A stretch of 64,000 nt of DNA, taken from positions 219,787 to 283,786 of the forward strand of contig CAZQNQ010000005.1 of the NCBI GenBank assembly GCA_964594985.1. Direction: 5' to 3'. Shown here piece by piece: positions 30,975 to 39,824 of the stretch. Within the stretch, counting starts at the first letter, position 1. The number at the start of each line of letters is the position of its first letter. Made by a program: the position numbers and the translations under genes. The notes under the pieces were generated by a model that was not told where the DNA came from, did not search any database, and saw nothing but the letters and a program-made list of their open reading frames with translations. The DNA is from JADLHS01 sp964594985 (GTDB lineage: Bacteria > Verrucomicrobiota > Verrucomicrobiia > Limisphaerales > JADLHS01).

Positions 30975-32294
30975 GGCGCGCACGGCGACTTGCCCGCGCA
31001 CGGTGACGACGCTCGGGCGGCCTTCAATTTTCCAACCTTCAAACGCGCTGTAATCGAGGTTCATGCTCTGCGTCTTCACGGAGATTTTGCCGCGATAGTC
31101 CGGGTCATAGACCACGAGGTCGGCGTCCGCGCCGGGCTGGATCGTGCCTTTGCGCGGGAAGAGGTCGAAGGTCTTCGCGACCTGTGTGCTGGCGGCATTC
31201 ACGAATGTGTGCAGGTCAATCTTTCCGGTCTTCACGCCGTAGGTGTAGAGCAGGTTGACGCGGTCTTCGAGTGATGGGATGCCGTTGGGAATCTTGGTGA
31301 AATCGTTTTTGCCCATCTCCTTCTGTTTGCGGAAATCGAACGGCGCGTGGTCGGTGGCGACGGTTTGTACAAGTCCGTCGCGCAGGCCGTTCCAGAGAAT
31401 TTCCTGATTCCGCTGGTCGCGCAGCGGGGGAGACATGACGTATTTCGCGCCCTCGAACTTCGGTTTCTCCGCATAGGTTTTGTCGAGCGTGAGATATTGG
31501 ATGAGTGTCTCGACGGCAACGCGCACGCCGCGTTGGCGCGCGGCGATGGCTTGATCAAGCGCTTCCTTGCAACTGAGGTGGACGATGTAAGTTGCCGCGC
31601 CGGTCAGTTCGGCAAAGGTCATCAAGTGATGCACGCCCTCGGCTTCGACTTGCACCGGGCGGCTGGGTTCATGGAAACCCGGCCCGAACTTGCCGGCGGC
31701 CAGCAGTTCCTTGCAGCGCTCGCTGACGAGGGTTTCGTTTTCGCAATGCGCGGTGACGATGACGCCGAGTTCCTTCGCCAGCTTGAGCGTGCGGTAGAGT
31801 TCCGAGTCGTCCACGCCGAACGCGCCTTTGTAAGCGAGGAACACCTTGAACGAGCTGATGCCGCGCTTCACGATCTCGCGGAGTTGTTTCTCGGATTTGT
31901 CATCGAACTTCGTCACGCCCATGTGGAACGAGAAGTCGCAGGCGGATTTGCCCTCGGCCTGGCTCATCCAAAGCTCGAAGCTCTTAAGCGCGTCATCCGA
32001 GCGCGCCGGGCAGCACATTTCGATGAGCGTCGTTGTGCCACCGACCAGCGCGGCTTTGCTGCCCGAGATGTAGTCATCCTTGGAGAACGTGCCCATGAAC
32101 GGCAGGTAGATGTGAACGTGCGGATCAATGAAGCCAGGGAAGATGAACTTGCCCTTGGCGTCCACGACCTCCGCCCCCTTCGGCGGAGTGATGCCGCGAT
32201 CAATGCGCGTGATGGTTTCGTTCTCGCAGAGGATGTCGGCCAGATAGCGTTCGCTGGCCGTGACGATTTCGCCGTTCTTGATGAGTAAAGCCAT
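30912..32294 (-). CDS. Dihydropyrimidinase / D-hydantoinase
   Basis: A 460-residue amidohydrolase that opens the dihydropyrimidine or hydantoin ring. Metal ligands: DPHVH near residues 57-61, the carbamylated-lysine block SFKVFLAYKG, VTAHCEN, TYIVHLSCK and VATDHAPF. PSLEDRVNLLYTYGV is also typical. The N-terminus starts at ATG 32294 with MALLIKNGEIVTASE; earlier codons are repeat-derived. Its 3' end is duplicated beyond the adjacent nucleotidyltransferase gene. No other pyrimidine-degradation genes are adjacent, so its physiological substrate is open. Confidence 0.93.
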   Translation of the reverse strand: MALLIKNGEIVTASERYLADILCENETITRIDRGITPPKGAEVVDAKGKFIFPGFIDPHVHIYLPFMGTFSKDDYISGSKAALVGGTTTLIEMCCPARSDDALKSFELWMSQAEGKSACDFSFHMGVTKFDDKSEKQLREIVKRGISSFKVFLAYKGAFGVDDSELYRTLKLAKELGVIVTAHCENETLVSERCKELLAAGKFGPGFHEPSRPVQVEAEGVHHLMTFAELTGAATYIVHLSCKEALDQAIAARQRGVRVAVETLIQYLTLDKTYAEKPKFEGAKYVMSPPLRDQRNQEILWNGLRDGLVQTVATDHAPFDFRKQKEMGKNDFTKIPNGIPSLEDRVNLLYTYGVKTGKIDLHTFVNAASTQVAKTFDLFPRKGTIQPGADADLVVYDPDYRGKISVKTQSMNLDYSAFEGWKIEGRPSVVTVRGQVAVRAGKFVGKPGHGKFLQRQPSHF

Positions 32295-32334
32295 GTCCGT
32301 TGGTAACGCGAGCCCGGAAAAATTCCAAGCTCCA

Positions 32335-32400
32335 TCTTGGTCAGGGGAATGATTGGCAGAGGAATGAACGGCAAGGGAATGAGAACCATGGGACGGGTTG
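32335..32400. repeat. Short GGAATGA repeat run
   Basis: Loosely repeated units GGGGAATGATTGGCAGAGGA, AACGGCAAGGGAATGAG in the leader of the hydantoinase gene. It resembles a dispersed, degenerate simple repeat. It is likely transcribed but not translated. Confidence 0.6.
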
Positions 32401-32555
32401 GAACTCAATCACCCACTTCTGGTTTAGAACGCTCGAGGGGGAATTTCCCGGATCCTGCCGGCGTGTGCCGATTCAGCGCAAGCTGCTCTTGCGTCCGGGA
32501 ATTGTCCGACTAAGCTTCGTGCCAGGCTGACACGTCGGGCCAAACGCATGACACC

Positions 32556-33557
32556 ATGATCCGCTCACTTGCATTTACCACGCAGGGCCGCCTGCACACG
32601 CGCGACATCGAGATGTTTTTGATGCCGACATTGCTCAACGACACGAACCTGTTCCTCTGGATTGATCTGGAAAGTCCGACGGACGAGGAAAAGAAGTTCG
32701 TGCTCGAAAATCTTTTCCATTTCCATCCGTTGTCCATTCAGGATTGCGTGCAGATCAGTCCGTCGCCGAAGGTGGAGGAGTTTTCCCCCAAGGAGGACGA
32801 GACGTTTGCTCCGTATCTGTTCATGGTGATCCACGCGGTGGACTACAGCCGCAAGGACGGCGTGTTCGCCACCAGCGAATTGAACTTTTTCCTCGGGAAA
32901 AACTTTCTGGTCACCTACCACGACGGGCCGTTGCGCAGCGTGATCCAGACCGAAGAGCAGGCGGTCAAGGCCACCATGCACATCGCCCGCGCGCCGGATC
33001 GCGTGGCGCATACGTTGTTGGATTCCATCGTGGAAAATTACAAGCCCGCGCTGGACGAATTGTCGTTGGAGATCGCCGAGCTGGAAGAGCAGGCGTTGCA
33101 GAAGCCGACGGTGGACACCTTGAACAAGATCATCCAGGTGAAAAAGGAGGTCATGCACCTGCGGCAGATCATCGGCCCGCAACGCGAAGTGCTGGCGCGG
33201 TTCGCCCGCGGCGAGTTCAAGCTCATCCGTCCGCACATGGTGCCGTATTACCGCAACGTGTATGACGGGCTGTTCCAGATTTCCGAACTGGCGCAGGGTT
33301 ACACCGACTCGCTCACAGCAATTTTGCAGGTTTACCTGAGCATGTCGTCGAATCGCACCGGCGAAGTCGTCAAGGCGCTGACGCTCATCACGATTCTTTC
33401 CACGCCGGCGACCATCATCGCGAGCTGGTACGGCATGAACTTCCAGAAGGACATGCACGAGATCAACTGGCAGCATGGTTACGCGTTTGCGTTCACGATC
33501 ACGACCATCACCACGCTGGGCACGTATTGGTATCTCAAACGTCGCAATTGGTTCTGA
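32556..33557 (+). CDS. corA: CorA family magnesium/cobalt transporter
   Basis: A 333-residue inner-membrane divalent cation channel. A long cytoplasmic N-terminal domain (FLWIDLESPTDEEKKFV, HPLSIQDC, LLDSIVENYKPALDEL) is followed by two C-terminal membrane helices. The pore signature YGMNF sits near residues 290-294 after ILSTPATIIASW, and the C-terminus YWYLKRRNWF has the expected basic cluster. Length and order are standard. The next gene, a histidine kinase, starts two bases after its stop, so they are co-transcribed. Confidence 0.94.
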   Translation: MIRSLAFTTQGRLHTRDIEMFLMPTLLNDTNLFLWIDLESPTDEEKKFVLENLFHFHPLSIQDCVQISPSPKVEEFSPKEDETFAPYLFMVIHAVDYSRKDGVFATSELNFFLGKNFLVTYHDGPLRSVIQTEEQAVKATMHIARAPDRVAHTLLDSIVENYKPALDELSLEIAELEEQALQKPTVDTLNKIIQVKKEVMHLRQIIGPQREVLARFARGEFKLIRPHMVPYYRNVYDGLFQISELAQGYTDSLTAILQVYLSMSSNRTGEVVKALTLITILSTPATIIASWYGMNFQKDMHEINWQHGYAFAFTITTITTLGTYWYLKRRNWF

Positions 33558-33558
33558 C

Positions 33559-34800
33559 ATGGCCGTCGCCAAATCCAGTTTTCTCGACAAAGTGCTCGGG
33601 CGGCTCGGGCGGCTCGACGCCGAAGGCTTGCAGACGGTCGTGCAACGCCTCGCGCGCGAGCGGTCCTTGCTGGAGACGCTGTTCAACACCATCGAAGACG
33701 GCGTGCTCGTGGTGGATGAAAGCGGTTGCGTGGTCTATTTCAATCAAGCCGTGACGCGGTTGATCGGCCTGCAATCGAGTGCGGAAGGTCAGCATCTCGA
33801 TAAATTCCTGCCCGAAGTGGATTGGCGGAAAATTTCACACTTCGACAAGGATGGCGGGCAACACGTCGTGCGCCACGAGTTTGAAGTCGAGTATCCGCGC
33901 CCGCGTTTTCTGCGGCTTTACGCGGCGCCACTGGATGGTGAACAAGCGGGCAGTTCCGGCGTGGCGCTGATTTTGCACGACGCCACCGAGGCGCGACAGA
34001 AGACGTTTGACGCCATCGAGAGCGAGCGCGTGCAGGCATTGACGTTGCTGGCGGCGAGTGTAGCGCACGAGATCGGCAATCCGCTGAACGCGCTGCACAT
34101 CCACCTGCAATTGATGGAGCGCGAGGTGAAGAAGTTGAAACCCAATGCGACGCGGAGTGGATTGGGTTCGCGCAATCGTGCGCAGGTTTTGTCCAGCGAC
34201 ACAGAAATCGCCGATGCGGCGGCCAAACTGGAACAGTATCTCGCGGTGGCCAAGGGCGAGATCAACCGGCTGGATTACATCGTCACACAGTTTCTCCAGG
34301 CAATCCGCCCGACGCCGTTGCAGTTGAAGACGGTCGTTTTGAACGATGTGGTGGAGCGCACGCTCGAACTGTTGCGGCCGGAGTTGGACAATCGGGGCAT
34401 CACCATCAAGACCAAGCTCGCGCGGCAGTTGCCGGCGACGCCGGTTGATCCCACGCAGGTGCAGCAGGCGCTGGTGAATCTGGTGAAGAACGCGATGCAG
34501 GCGATGACGCGCGGCGGCACGCTGACGTTGCAGACGGGCGAGAACCCGGACGCCGTCTGGGTGAGTGTGGCGGATACCGGCGGCGGGATTCCGCAGGAAC
34601 AGATCAACCGCATCTTCGAGCCGTTTTACACGACGAAGAAAAAAGGCACGGGACTCGGGCTGATGATCGTGCAGCGCATCGTGCGCGCCCACAATGGCCG
34701 GATCGAATTGGATAGTCACGTGGGGCGCGGCACGACGTTCCGGCTCTGGCTGCCGTTGCAGGAGAAGAAACCGCGTCTGCTGGAAGCGCCGACCAACTAA
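33559..34800 (+). CDS. PAS-domain sensor histidine kinase
   Basis: A 413-residue cytoplasmic kinase with no membrane segment. An N-terminal PAS domain (about 38-150: LFNTIEDGVLVVDESGCVVYFN) precedes the HisKA dimerisation domain with phospho-acceptor H170 in ASVAHEIGNPLNALH and an HATPase domain (N-box LVNLVKNAMQAM, G1 VADTGGGIP, G2 GTGLGLMIV). The layout is that of NtrB-like kinases. It precedes the sigma-54 regulator gene, its probable partner; a hairpin repeat lies between them. ATG 33559 follows the corA stop directly. Confidence 0.93.
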   Translation: MAVAKSSFLDKVLGRLGRLDAEGLQTVVQRLARERSLLETLFNTIEDGVLVVDESGCVVYFNQAVTRLIGLQSSAEGQHLDKFLPEVDWRKISHFDKDGGQHVVRHEFEVEYPRPRFLRLYAAPLDGEQAGSSGVALILHDATEARQKTFDAIESERVQALTLLAASVAHEIGNPLNALHIHLQLMEREVKKLKPNATRSGLGSRNRAQVLSSDTEIADAAAKLEQYLAVAKGEINRLDYIVTQFLQAIRPTPLQLKTVVLNDVVERTLELLRPELDNRGITIKTKLARQLPATPVDPTQVQQALVNLVKNAMQAMTRGGTLTLQTGENPDAVWVSVADTGGGIPQEQINRIFEPFYTTKKKGTGLGLMIVQRIVRAHNGRIELDSHVGRGTTFRLWLPLQEKKPRLLEAPTN

Positions 34801-34812
34801 TGAGAGTTACAA

Positions 34813-34888
34813 GTTACAGGTTGAAAGTTGCCGGTGACGCGCCGCGCGGGCGTCAACAACCTGCAACCTTCAACTTTCAACCTGCAAC
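34813..34888. repeat. Inverted repeat between kinase and regulator
   Basis: Arms GTTACAGGTTGAAAGTTG (34813-34830) and its complement (34871-34888, one mismatch) enclose a GC-rich inner stem GACGC/GCGTC. It is a dispersed hairpin insertion in a leader region; it may attenuate regulator expression. Confidence 0.85.
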
Positions 34889-34903
34889 CAACCAATTGGA
34901 ACG

Positions 34904-36268
34904 ATGAAGCCAACTTTGCTCATTGTGGATGACGAGAAGCCGACGCGTGAAGGTCTGCGCGCCGCGTTGGAGGAGCGTTTCGACGTGTATCTTGCCGAGG
35001 ACGGCAAGAGCGCGATGGATTTGCTCGAGAGCGAAAATTTCGACGTGATGCTCACCGACTTCAAGATGCCGAACGAAGACGGCATGAAGCTCATCGCGCG
35101 GGCAAAATCGCTGGCCAAGCCGCCGGTGTGCATCCTGATGACGGCGTATGGTTCGGAGGAGCTGGCGGTGGACGCGATGAAGCGCGGCGCGGACGATTAC
35201 ATTGCCAAAGGGCGGTTGCAGATTGATGAATTGGAGATGCGCATCGCCCGGGCGGTGCGGTCGCAAACGCTGGAGACGGAGAACGTCTCGCTCCGCCAGC
35301 AGCTCAGTTCCAAGTTCGGCATGGAAAACATCGTGGGCGAATCGTCCGTGATGCAGGAGGTCTTCGAGACGGTGAAGCAGGTCGCGCCGACGCGGGCGAC
35401 AGTGTTGATTCTGGGCGAAAGCGGCACGGGCAAGGAGATGGTCGCGAAGGCGATTCACCAACTGAGTCCGCGGGCGAAACAGCCGCTCGTCTCGGTGCAT
35501 TGCGCGGCATTGTCGCCGACGTTGCTGGAGAGCGAATTGTTCGGGCACGAGCGTGGCGCGTTTACCGGCGCGCACGAGCGGCGGATTGGCCGCTTCGAGC
35601 AGGCGCAGGGCGGCACGTTGTTTCTCGACGAGATCGGCGAGATTGACGCGGCGCTGCAGATCAAGCTGCTGCGTTTCCTCGGCGAACGGACGTTCGAGCG
35701 GGTCGGCTCGAACAAAACGCTGACGGCGGATGTCCGCTTGGTCGCCGCGACGAACAAAGATCTGGAAGCGATGGTGAAGGCCGGGACGTTCCGCGAGGAT
35801 TTGTATTTCCGCCTGAAGATCGTGGAGCTTTACCTGCCGCCATTGCGCGAGCGGATGGAGGACGTGCCGTTGCTGGCGAAGAGTTTTCTGCGCGAGTTCG
35901 CGAAGGAGAACGACAAGCCGATCGCGGATTTTACGGCGGACGCCCTGGAAATGCTGCTGAATCACCGCTGGCCGGGCAACGTGCGCGAGTTGCGCGCCGC
36001 CATCGAGAGCGCGGTGGTGATGTGTCGCGGCGACCGGATTGCCGCGCGCGATCTGCCGCGCACCGTGCGATCCGAGGCGGCCCCGACGGGCGATCCGGCG
36101 CGCTTGCTGGCGAAGAATGACTTGACCGTGAAGGAAGCGGAGAAACAATTGATCATCCGCGCCTTGAAGGAAACCAAAGGCAATCGGACGCAAGCCGCCC
36201 AAAAAATCGGGATGCCGCGGCGGACGTTTCATCGCAAACTGCACACGTATCATCTGGAAGGATTTTGA
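34904..36268 (+). CDS. NtrC-family sigma-54-dependent response regulator
   Basis: A 454-residue transcription activator: receiver domain with phospho-acceptor D52 (LTDFKMPNEDG), AAA+ domain with Walker A GESGTGKE (171-178), the sigma-54 contact loop GAFTGA (218-223), Walker B GGTLFLDEIGEI, and a C-terminal Fis-type helix-turn-helix (ALKETKGNRTQAAQKIGMPRRTFHRKL). All catalytic motifs are complete. It should open sigma-54 promoters after phosphorylation by the preceding PAS kinase. The receiver ends DDYIAKGR where most have DYLxKP, a small oddity. Confidence 0.95.
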   Translation: MKPTLLIVDDEKPTREGLRAALEERFDVYLAEDGKSAMDLLESENFDVMLTDFKMPNEDGMKLIARAKSLAKPPVCILMTAYGSEELAVDAMKRGADDYIAKGRLQIDELEMRIARAVRSQTLETENVSLRQQLSSKFGMENIVGESSVMQEVFETVKQVAPTRATVLILGESGTGKEMVAKAIHQLSPRAKQPLVSVHCAALSPTLLESELFGHERGAFTGAHERRIGRFEQAQGGTLFLDEIGEIDAALQIKLLRFLGERTFERVGSNKTLTADVRLVAATNKDLEAMVKAGTFREDLYFRLKIVELYLPPLRERMEDVPLLAKSFLREFAKENDKPIADFTADALEMLLNHRWPGNVRELRAAIESAVVMCRGDRIAARDLPRTVRSEAAPTGDPARLLAKNDLTVKEAEKQLIIRALKETKGNRTQAAQKIGMPRRTFHRKLHTYHLEGF

Positions 36269-36271
36269 TTT

Positions 36272-38233
36272 ATGCCGTCAATTCAGGATTTGGTTCATAA
36301 GTTCGAGGAAAAGGGCGGGCGCGGGATGCTGGTGACCTTTGTCATCCTGGTCGTGGGCGCGTTGTGGGTCGCGTACAACTGGCGCGGCTATCGCAACATG
36401 AGCAACCAGGAGGCGATGGATGCCGCCCAGGTGGCGCGGAATCTTGCCGACGGGCACGGCTTCAGCACGCATTTCGTCCGCCCCTTCAGCCTGACGCTGG
36501 TGAAGGAACACAATCGCAGCCAGACCGCGACTACCAATGAAACCGGGGTGGCGGACCCCGCCCAAATCCGAGGCTTGCATCCGGATCTCGCCAATGCGCC
36601 GCTCTATCCGTTGTTCCTGGCCGGGGCGATGAAGGTGTTGCCGTTCGACTTTCAGGTGAATGTGACCAAGCCGTTCTGGAGCACCCCCAATACTCGCCTG
36701 CATAGCATGACGCCGGAGCAGCAAGCCGCCGCGCCGCCGCGCTTGTTTGCGCGTTATCAGCCGGATTTTCTCATCACGCTCATGAACCAGGTCATTTTAA
36801 TTGCCATCGCAGTGATGACGTTTTTCCTCGCGCGCCGGTTGTTTGACTTGTCGGTGGCGTGGATGTCGTTCGCGCTGGTGATCGCTTGTGAAGTATTGTG
36901 GCGGTTCAGCGTGACGGGTTTGTCCACGCTGTTCCTGATGCTGATCTTTCTCGGCCTCATCTGGTGTCTGGTGTGGATTGAAAACGAAGAGCGCGATCCG
37001 GTCTGGAGTCATCGCGCCCAAACCTGGCTGGCGCTGGCCATCGGGTTGTTGCTGGGCCTCGGCACGCTGACGCGGTATTCGTTTGGTTGGCTGCTGATTC
37101 CGGTGCTGGTGTATCTCGGGATCTTCTGTGTATTGCGGCGCTGGCAGATTTTTTTGCTGGTGTCCGGGGTGTTCCTGCTGGTCGTCACGCCATGGATCTG
37201 GCGGAACATCAGTGTCAGCGGCACGCCGTTTGGCCTCGCTGGATATGCGTTGGTGGACGGCACCTTCGGCTTTCCGGAGTATAAGATGCAGCGGGCCTTG
37301 GACCCGGATTTCCGCAGCGTCAACTTGATGGCGCTGATTTATAAACTCACCGGCAACGTCCGGCAGATTTTGCAGGAAGGGCTGCCGCGCCTGGGCGGCA
37401 GTTGGGTGAGCGCGCTGTTTCTGACCGGGCTGTTGTTGTCGTTCCGCAGTCCGGCCCTGCGGCGGTTGCGCTATTTTCTGCTGGCGGCGTTGCTGGTGCT
37501 CGTGATCGCGCAGGCCTTGGGGAAAACCCAGTTGTCGGTGGACGCGCCTGATTTCAATGGGGAAAATCTCATCGTTCTGCTCGTGCCGCTGGTGTTCATC
37601 TACGGCGTTGGTTTGTTCTTCCAACTACTGGACCAGATGAACCTGAGGTTACGCGAACTGCGCTACCTGGTCATCGGCGTATTCGCCATCATCATCAATC
37701 TGCCCATCATTTTCACAATGCTATCACCTTCAGCGCGGCCGGTGGCTTATCCGCAGGCGCCGCATTATCCGCCCGTCATTCAAGAAATTTCCGGCTATCT
37801 GAAACCCGGCGAACTCATGATGGCTGACATTCCCTGGGCCGTGGCGTGGTATGGCAACCGCCAGGTCGTCTGGCTTACGGCCAATGTGGACTCGGAATAT
37901 TACGCCATCCACGATTACCTGAAGCCCATCCGCATGTTGTACCTGACGCCACTGACGACCGACAGCCGCATCCTGTCACAGTGGGTGTGGGCCGGGCTGG
38001 ATAAGAGCTGGCCGACGTTCATTTTGGAGTTTCTCTTCCGCAAACGGGTGCCGGAGAAGTTTCCCCTTCAGTATGCGCGGGCGGCTTATTTTCCCGCGCA
38101 ACTGGTGTTGTGTGATTACCAACGCTGGAACGATGCCGGCACCCCCACATTGCTTCCCGATCACGAGGAGGAGAAACCGGCCCCCGCAAAATCCGCTTCG
38201 GGTCAACCCGCTGCCGAAGGCGAAAAGAAATAA
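36272..38233 (+). CDS. Multi-pass membrane protein, GT-C glycosyltransferase-like
   Basis: A 653-residue inner-membrane protein with about ten to twelve hydrophobic segments (for example near 20-38, 172-190, 202-222, 255-275, 296-315, 373-392, 400-420, 432-450, 460-480). The periplasmic loop after segment 1 has NQEAMDAAQVARNLADGHGF, similar to the first loop of dolichyl-phosphate-mannose or ArnT-type GT-C enzymes, where an acidic residue acts in catalysis. It is therefore a candidate lipid-linked sugar transferase. It begins three bases after the NtrC regulator. The C-terminus is a charged, Pro/Ala-rich tail. Confidence 0.65.
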   Translation: MPSIQDLVHKFEEKGGRGMLVTFVILVVGALWVAYNWRGYRNMSNQEAMDAAQVARNLADGHGFSTHFVRPFSLTLVKEHNRSQTATTNETGVADPAQIRGLHPDLANAPLYPLFLAGAMKVLPFDFQVNVTKPFWSTPNTRLHSMTPEQQAAAPPRLFARYQPDFLITLMNQVILIAIAVMTFFLARRLFDLSVAWMSFALVIACEVLWRFSVTGLSTLFLMLIFLGLIWCLVWIENEERDPVWSHRAQTWLALAIGLLLGLGTLTRYSFGWLLIPVLVYLGIFCVLRRWQIFLLVSGVFLLVVTPWIWRNISVSGTPFGLAGYALVDGTFGFPEYKMQRALDPDFRSVNLMALIYKLTGNVRQILQEGLPRLGGSWVSALFLTGLLLSFRSPALRRLRYFLLAALLVLVIAQALGKTQLSVDAPDFNGENLIVLLVPLVFIYGVGLFFQLLDQMNLRLRELRYLVIGVFAIIINLPIIFTMLSPSARPVAYPQAPHYPPVIQEISGYLKPGELMMADIPWAVAWYGNRQVVWLTANVDSEYYAIHDYLKPIRMLYLTPLTTDSRILSQWVWAGLDKSWPTFILEFLFRKRVPEKFPLQYARAAYFPAQLVLCDYQRWNDAGTPTLLPDHEEEKPAPAKSASGQPAAEGEKK

Positions 38234-38293
38234 GGCGGGTGGGCGGCATGGTTGTGTGATTGCAAACGGCGCGCTGCCCGCTATTTTCGCCGG

Positions 38294-39328
38294 GTGAATA
38301 ATAAAGTTGAACGAACTCCGGTGGATCCGGAATTGCACCGTCGCGTCCTCGACCTGATCAAGTTCAAAGGCGGCGGCTACAATGAAGATGCGGTCGCGGA
38401 CATCATCGAGAACGCCCTCAAACTCCTGCAAGACGTCGAAGACACCGGCGACGTGCGTGTCATCCAGACCGCCGTGCGCGAACTGCGCTACGCCTACCGG
38501 CTCTTTGCGCCGTATGCGGATCGCCGCAAGGTGACGATCTTTGGTTCGGCCCGCACCGGTCCCGCCAAACAGGAATATCAACAAGCTGTCGAAGTCGGCC
38601 GCAAGATCGTTCAAGCCGGCTTCATGGTCATCACCGGCGCCGGCCCGGGCATCATGCAGGCTGGCCATGAAGGCGCCGGCCCGGAAAACAGTTTCGGTGC
38701 GAATATCCGGCTGCCGTGGGAACAGGGGGCGAACCCCGTCATCGCACAGGACAAGAAGCTCGTCACGTTCAAATACTTCTTCACGCGCAAGCTCACGTTC
38801 ATCCGGCACTCGGATGCCATCGTGTTGTTCCCGGGCGGCTTCGGGACGATGGACGAAGGTTACGAAGCCATCACGCTCATGCAGACCGGCAAGAGCCAGC
38901 TCATGCCGCTCGTGCTCGTGGACAAACCCGGCGGCACATATTGGAAGACGTGGGACAAGAACATCCGCGAACACCTGTTGCGCGACGGTTTGATCTCGCC
39001 CGATGATCTGAATCTCTATCGCATCACCGACAGCGCGGATGAAGCGGTGAAGATTGTCTCCCGCTTTTATCGCAACTTTCACTCCACGCGCTTCGTGAAG
39101 GATCTGTTCATCATCCGCCTCAAACACGCGCCGACCGATACCGCGCTTGAAGCGATCAACGAGGACTATGCCGACATCATGGTTGGTCCGACGATCAAGA
39201 AGATTGATCCCACGCCCGAGGAGCGCGAAGACAACGATTGCCTCGATCTGCAACGCATCGCGTTCGGCTTCAATCGCCGTGACTATGGTCGCCTCCGTCA
39301 GTTGGTGGACGTGTTGAACAGCTTGTGA
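38294..39328 (+). CDS. LOG-family Rossmann protein (cytokinin riboside phosphate phosphoribohydrolase-like)
   Basis: A 344-residue protein with the LOG signature PGGFGTMDEGYE near the middle and VTIFGSARTGP plus ITGAGPGIMQAG as nucleotide-phosphate binding loops. LOG enzymes hydrolyse nucleoside 5'-monophosphates at the N-glycosidic bond; in bacteria some clear nucleotides. An N-terminal helical region of about 75 residues and a C-terminal extension of about 80 residues make it longer than the usual 180-250. A GTG at 38294 (MNNKVERTP) is the preferred start; a more upstream GTG at 38252 would add an unlikely basic Cys-rich stretch. Confidence 0.87.
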   Translation: MNNKVERTPVDPELHRRVLDLIKFKGGGYNEDAVADIIENALKLLQDVEDTGDVRVIQTAVRELRYAYRLFAPYADRRKVTIFGSARTGPAKQEYQQAVEVGRKIVQAGFMVITGAGPGIMQAGHEGAGPENSFGANIRLPWEQGANPVIAQDKKLVTFKYFFTRKLTFIRHSDAIVLFPGGFGTMDEGYEAITLMQTGKSQLMPLVLVDKPGGTYWKTWDKNIREHLLRDGLISPDDLNLYRITDSADEAVKIVSRFYRNFHSTRFVKDLFIIRLKHAPTDTALEAINEDYADIMVGPTIKKIDPTPEEREDNDCLDLQRIAFGFNRRDYGRLRQLVDVLNSL

Positions 39329-39410
39329 TTGTGATGCGACCTTTCATCCCGGGCCGGCCTTCGTTGCGGAAGGCAGGCCTGGGGTTGTCGTCGGCTGGAG
39401 GCGCGCTCGC

Positions 39411-39797
39411 ATGAGTCAGCCATTGCCCCAACTACGAGATGCTTTGTTGCACCTGCACAAGGCGTTGGTGGATTCCGAACGCGTCAGTTACGAGCAGACC
39501 GTCGGCACGATTCCCTCGCCGAATCATTTCCTGCAACTGCTGACCAACGACCCGTGGTTCGCGTGGCTCCACCCGCTCTCGCTCTTGATCGTCGCGATGG
39601 ATCAAGCGCTCGACAACAAGCGCCAGCCCCTCACCGAAGCGGACGCGGTGGCGCTCATCCGGCAGGCCCGGAGTCTGTTGATTGCTTCGGAAGACGGCGA
39701 AGGTTTTTCCAAACATTACTTCGACGCGCTGCAACGCGATCCGGACGTGGTGTTCGCCCACGCTGCCGCGGCAAAATTTTTCTCACCCAGGAAATAA
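39411..39797 (+). CDS. Conserved hypothetical protein
   Basis: A 128-residue soluble protein, mostly helical: LRDALLHLHKALVDSERVSYEQ, FLQLLTNDPWFAWLHPLSLLIVAMDQAL, and EADAVALIRQARSLLIASEDGEGFSKHYFDALQRDPDVVFAH. I do not recognise a named family with certainty, but the composition is like a small conserved protein of proteobacteria and Verrucomicrobia with a heme-free four-helix layout. It lies downstream of the LOG gene and converges with cinA. Confidence 0.65.
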   Translation: MSQPLPQLRDALLHLHKALVDSERVSYEQTVGTIPSPNHFLQLLTNDPWFAWLHPLSLLIVAMDQALDNKRQPLTEADAVALIRQARSLLIASEDGEGFSKHYFDALQRDPDVVFAHAAAAKFFSPRK

Positions 39798-39824
39798 AAC
39801 GGAAGTGCGGGCCGGCTTGCTCGG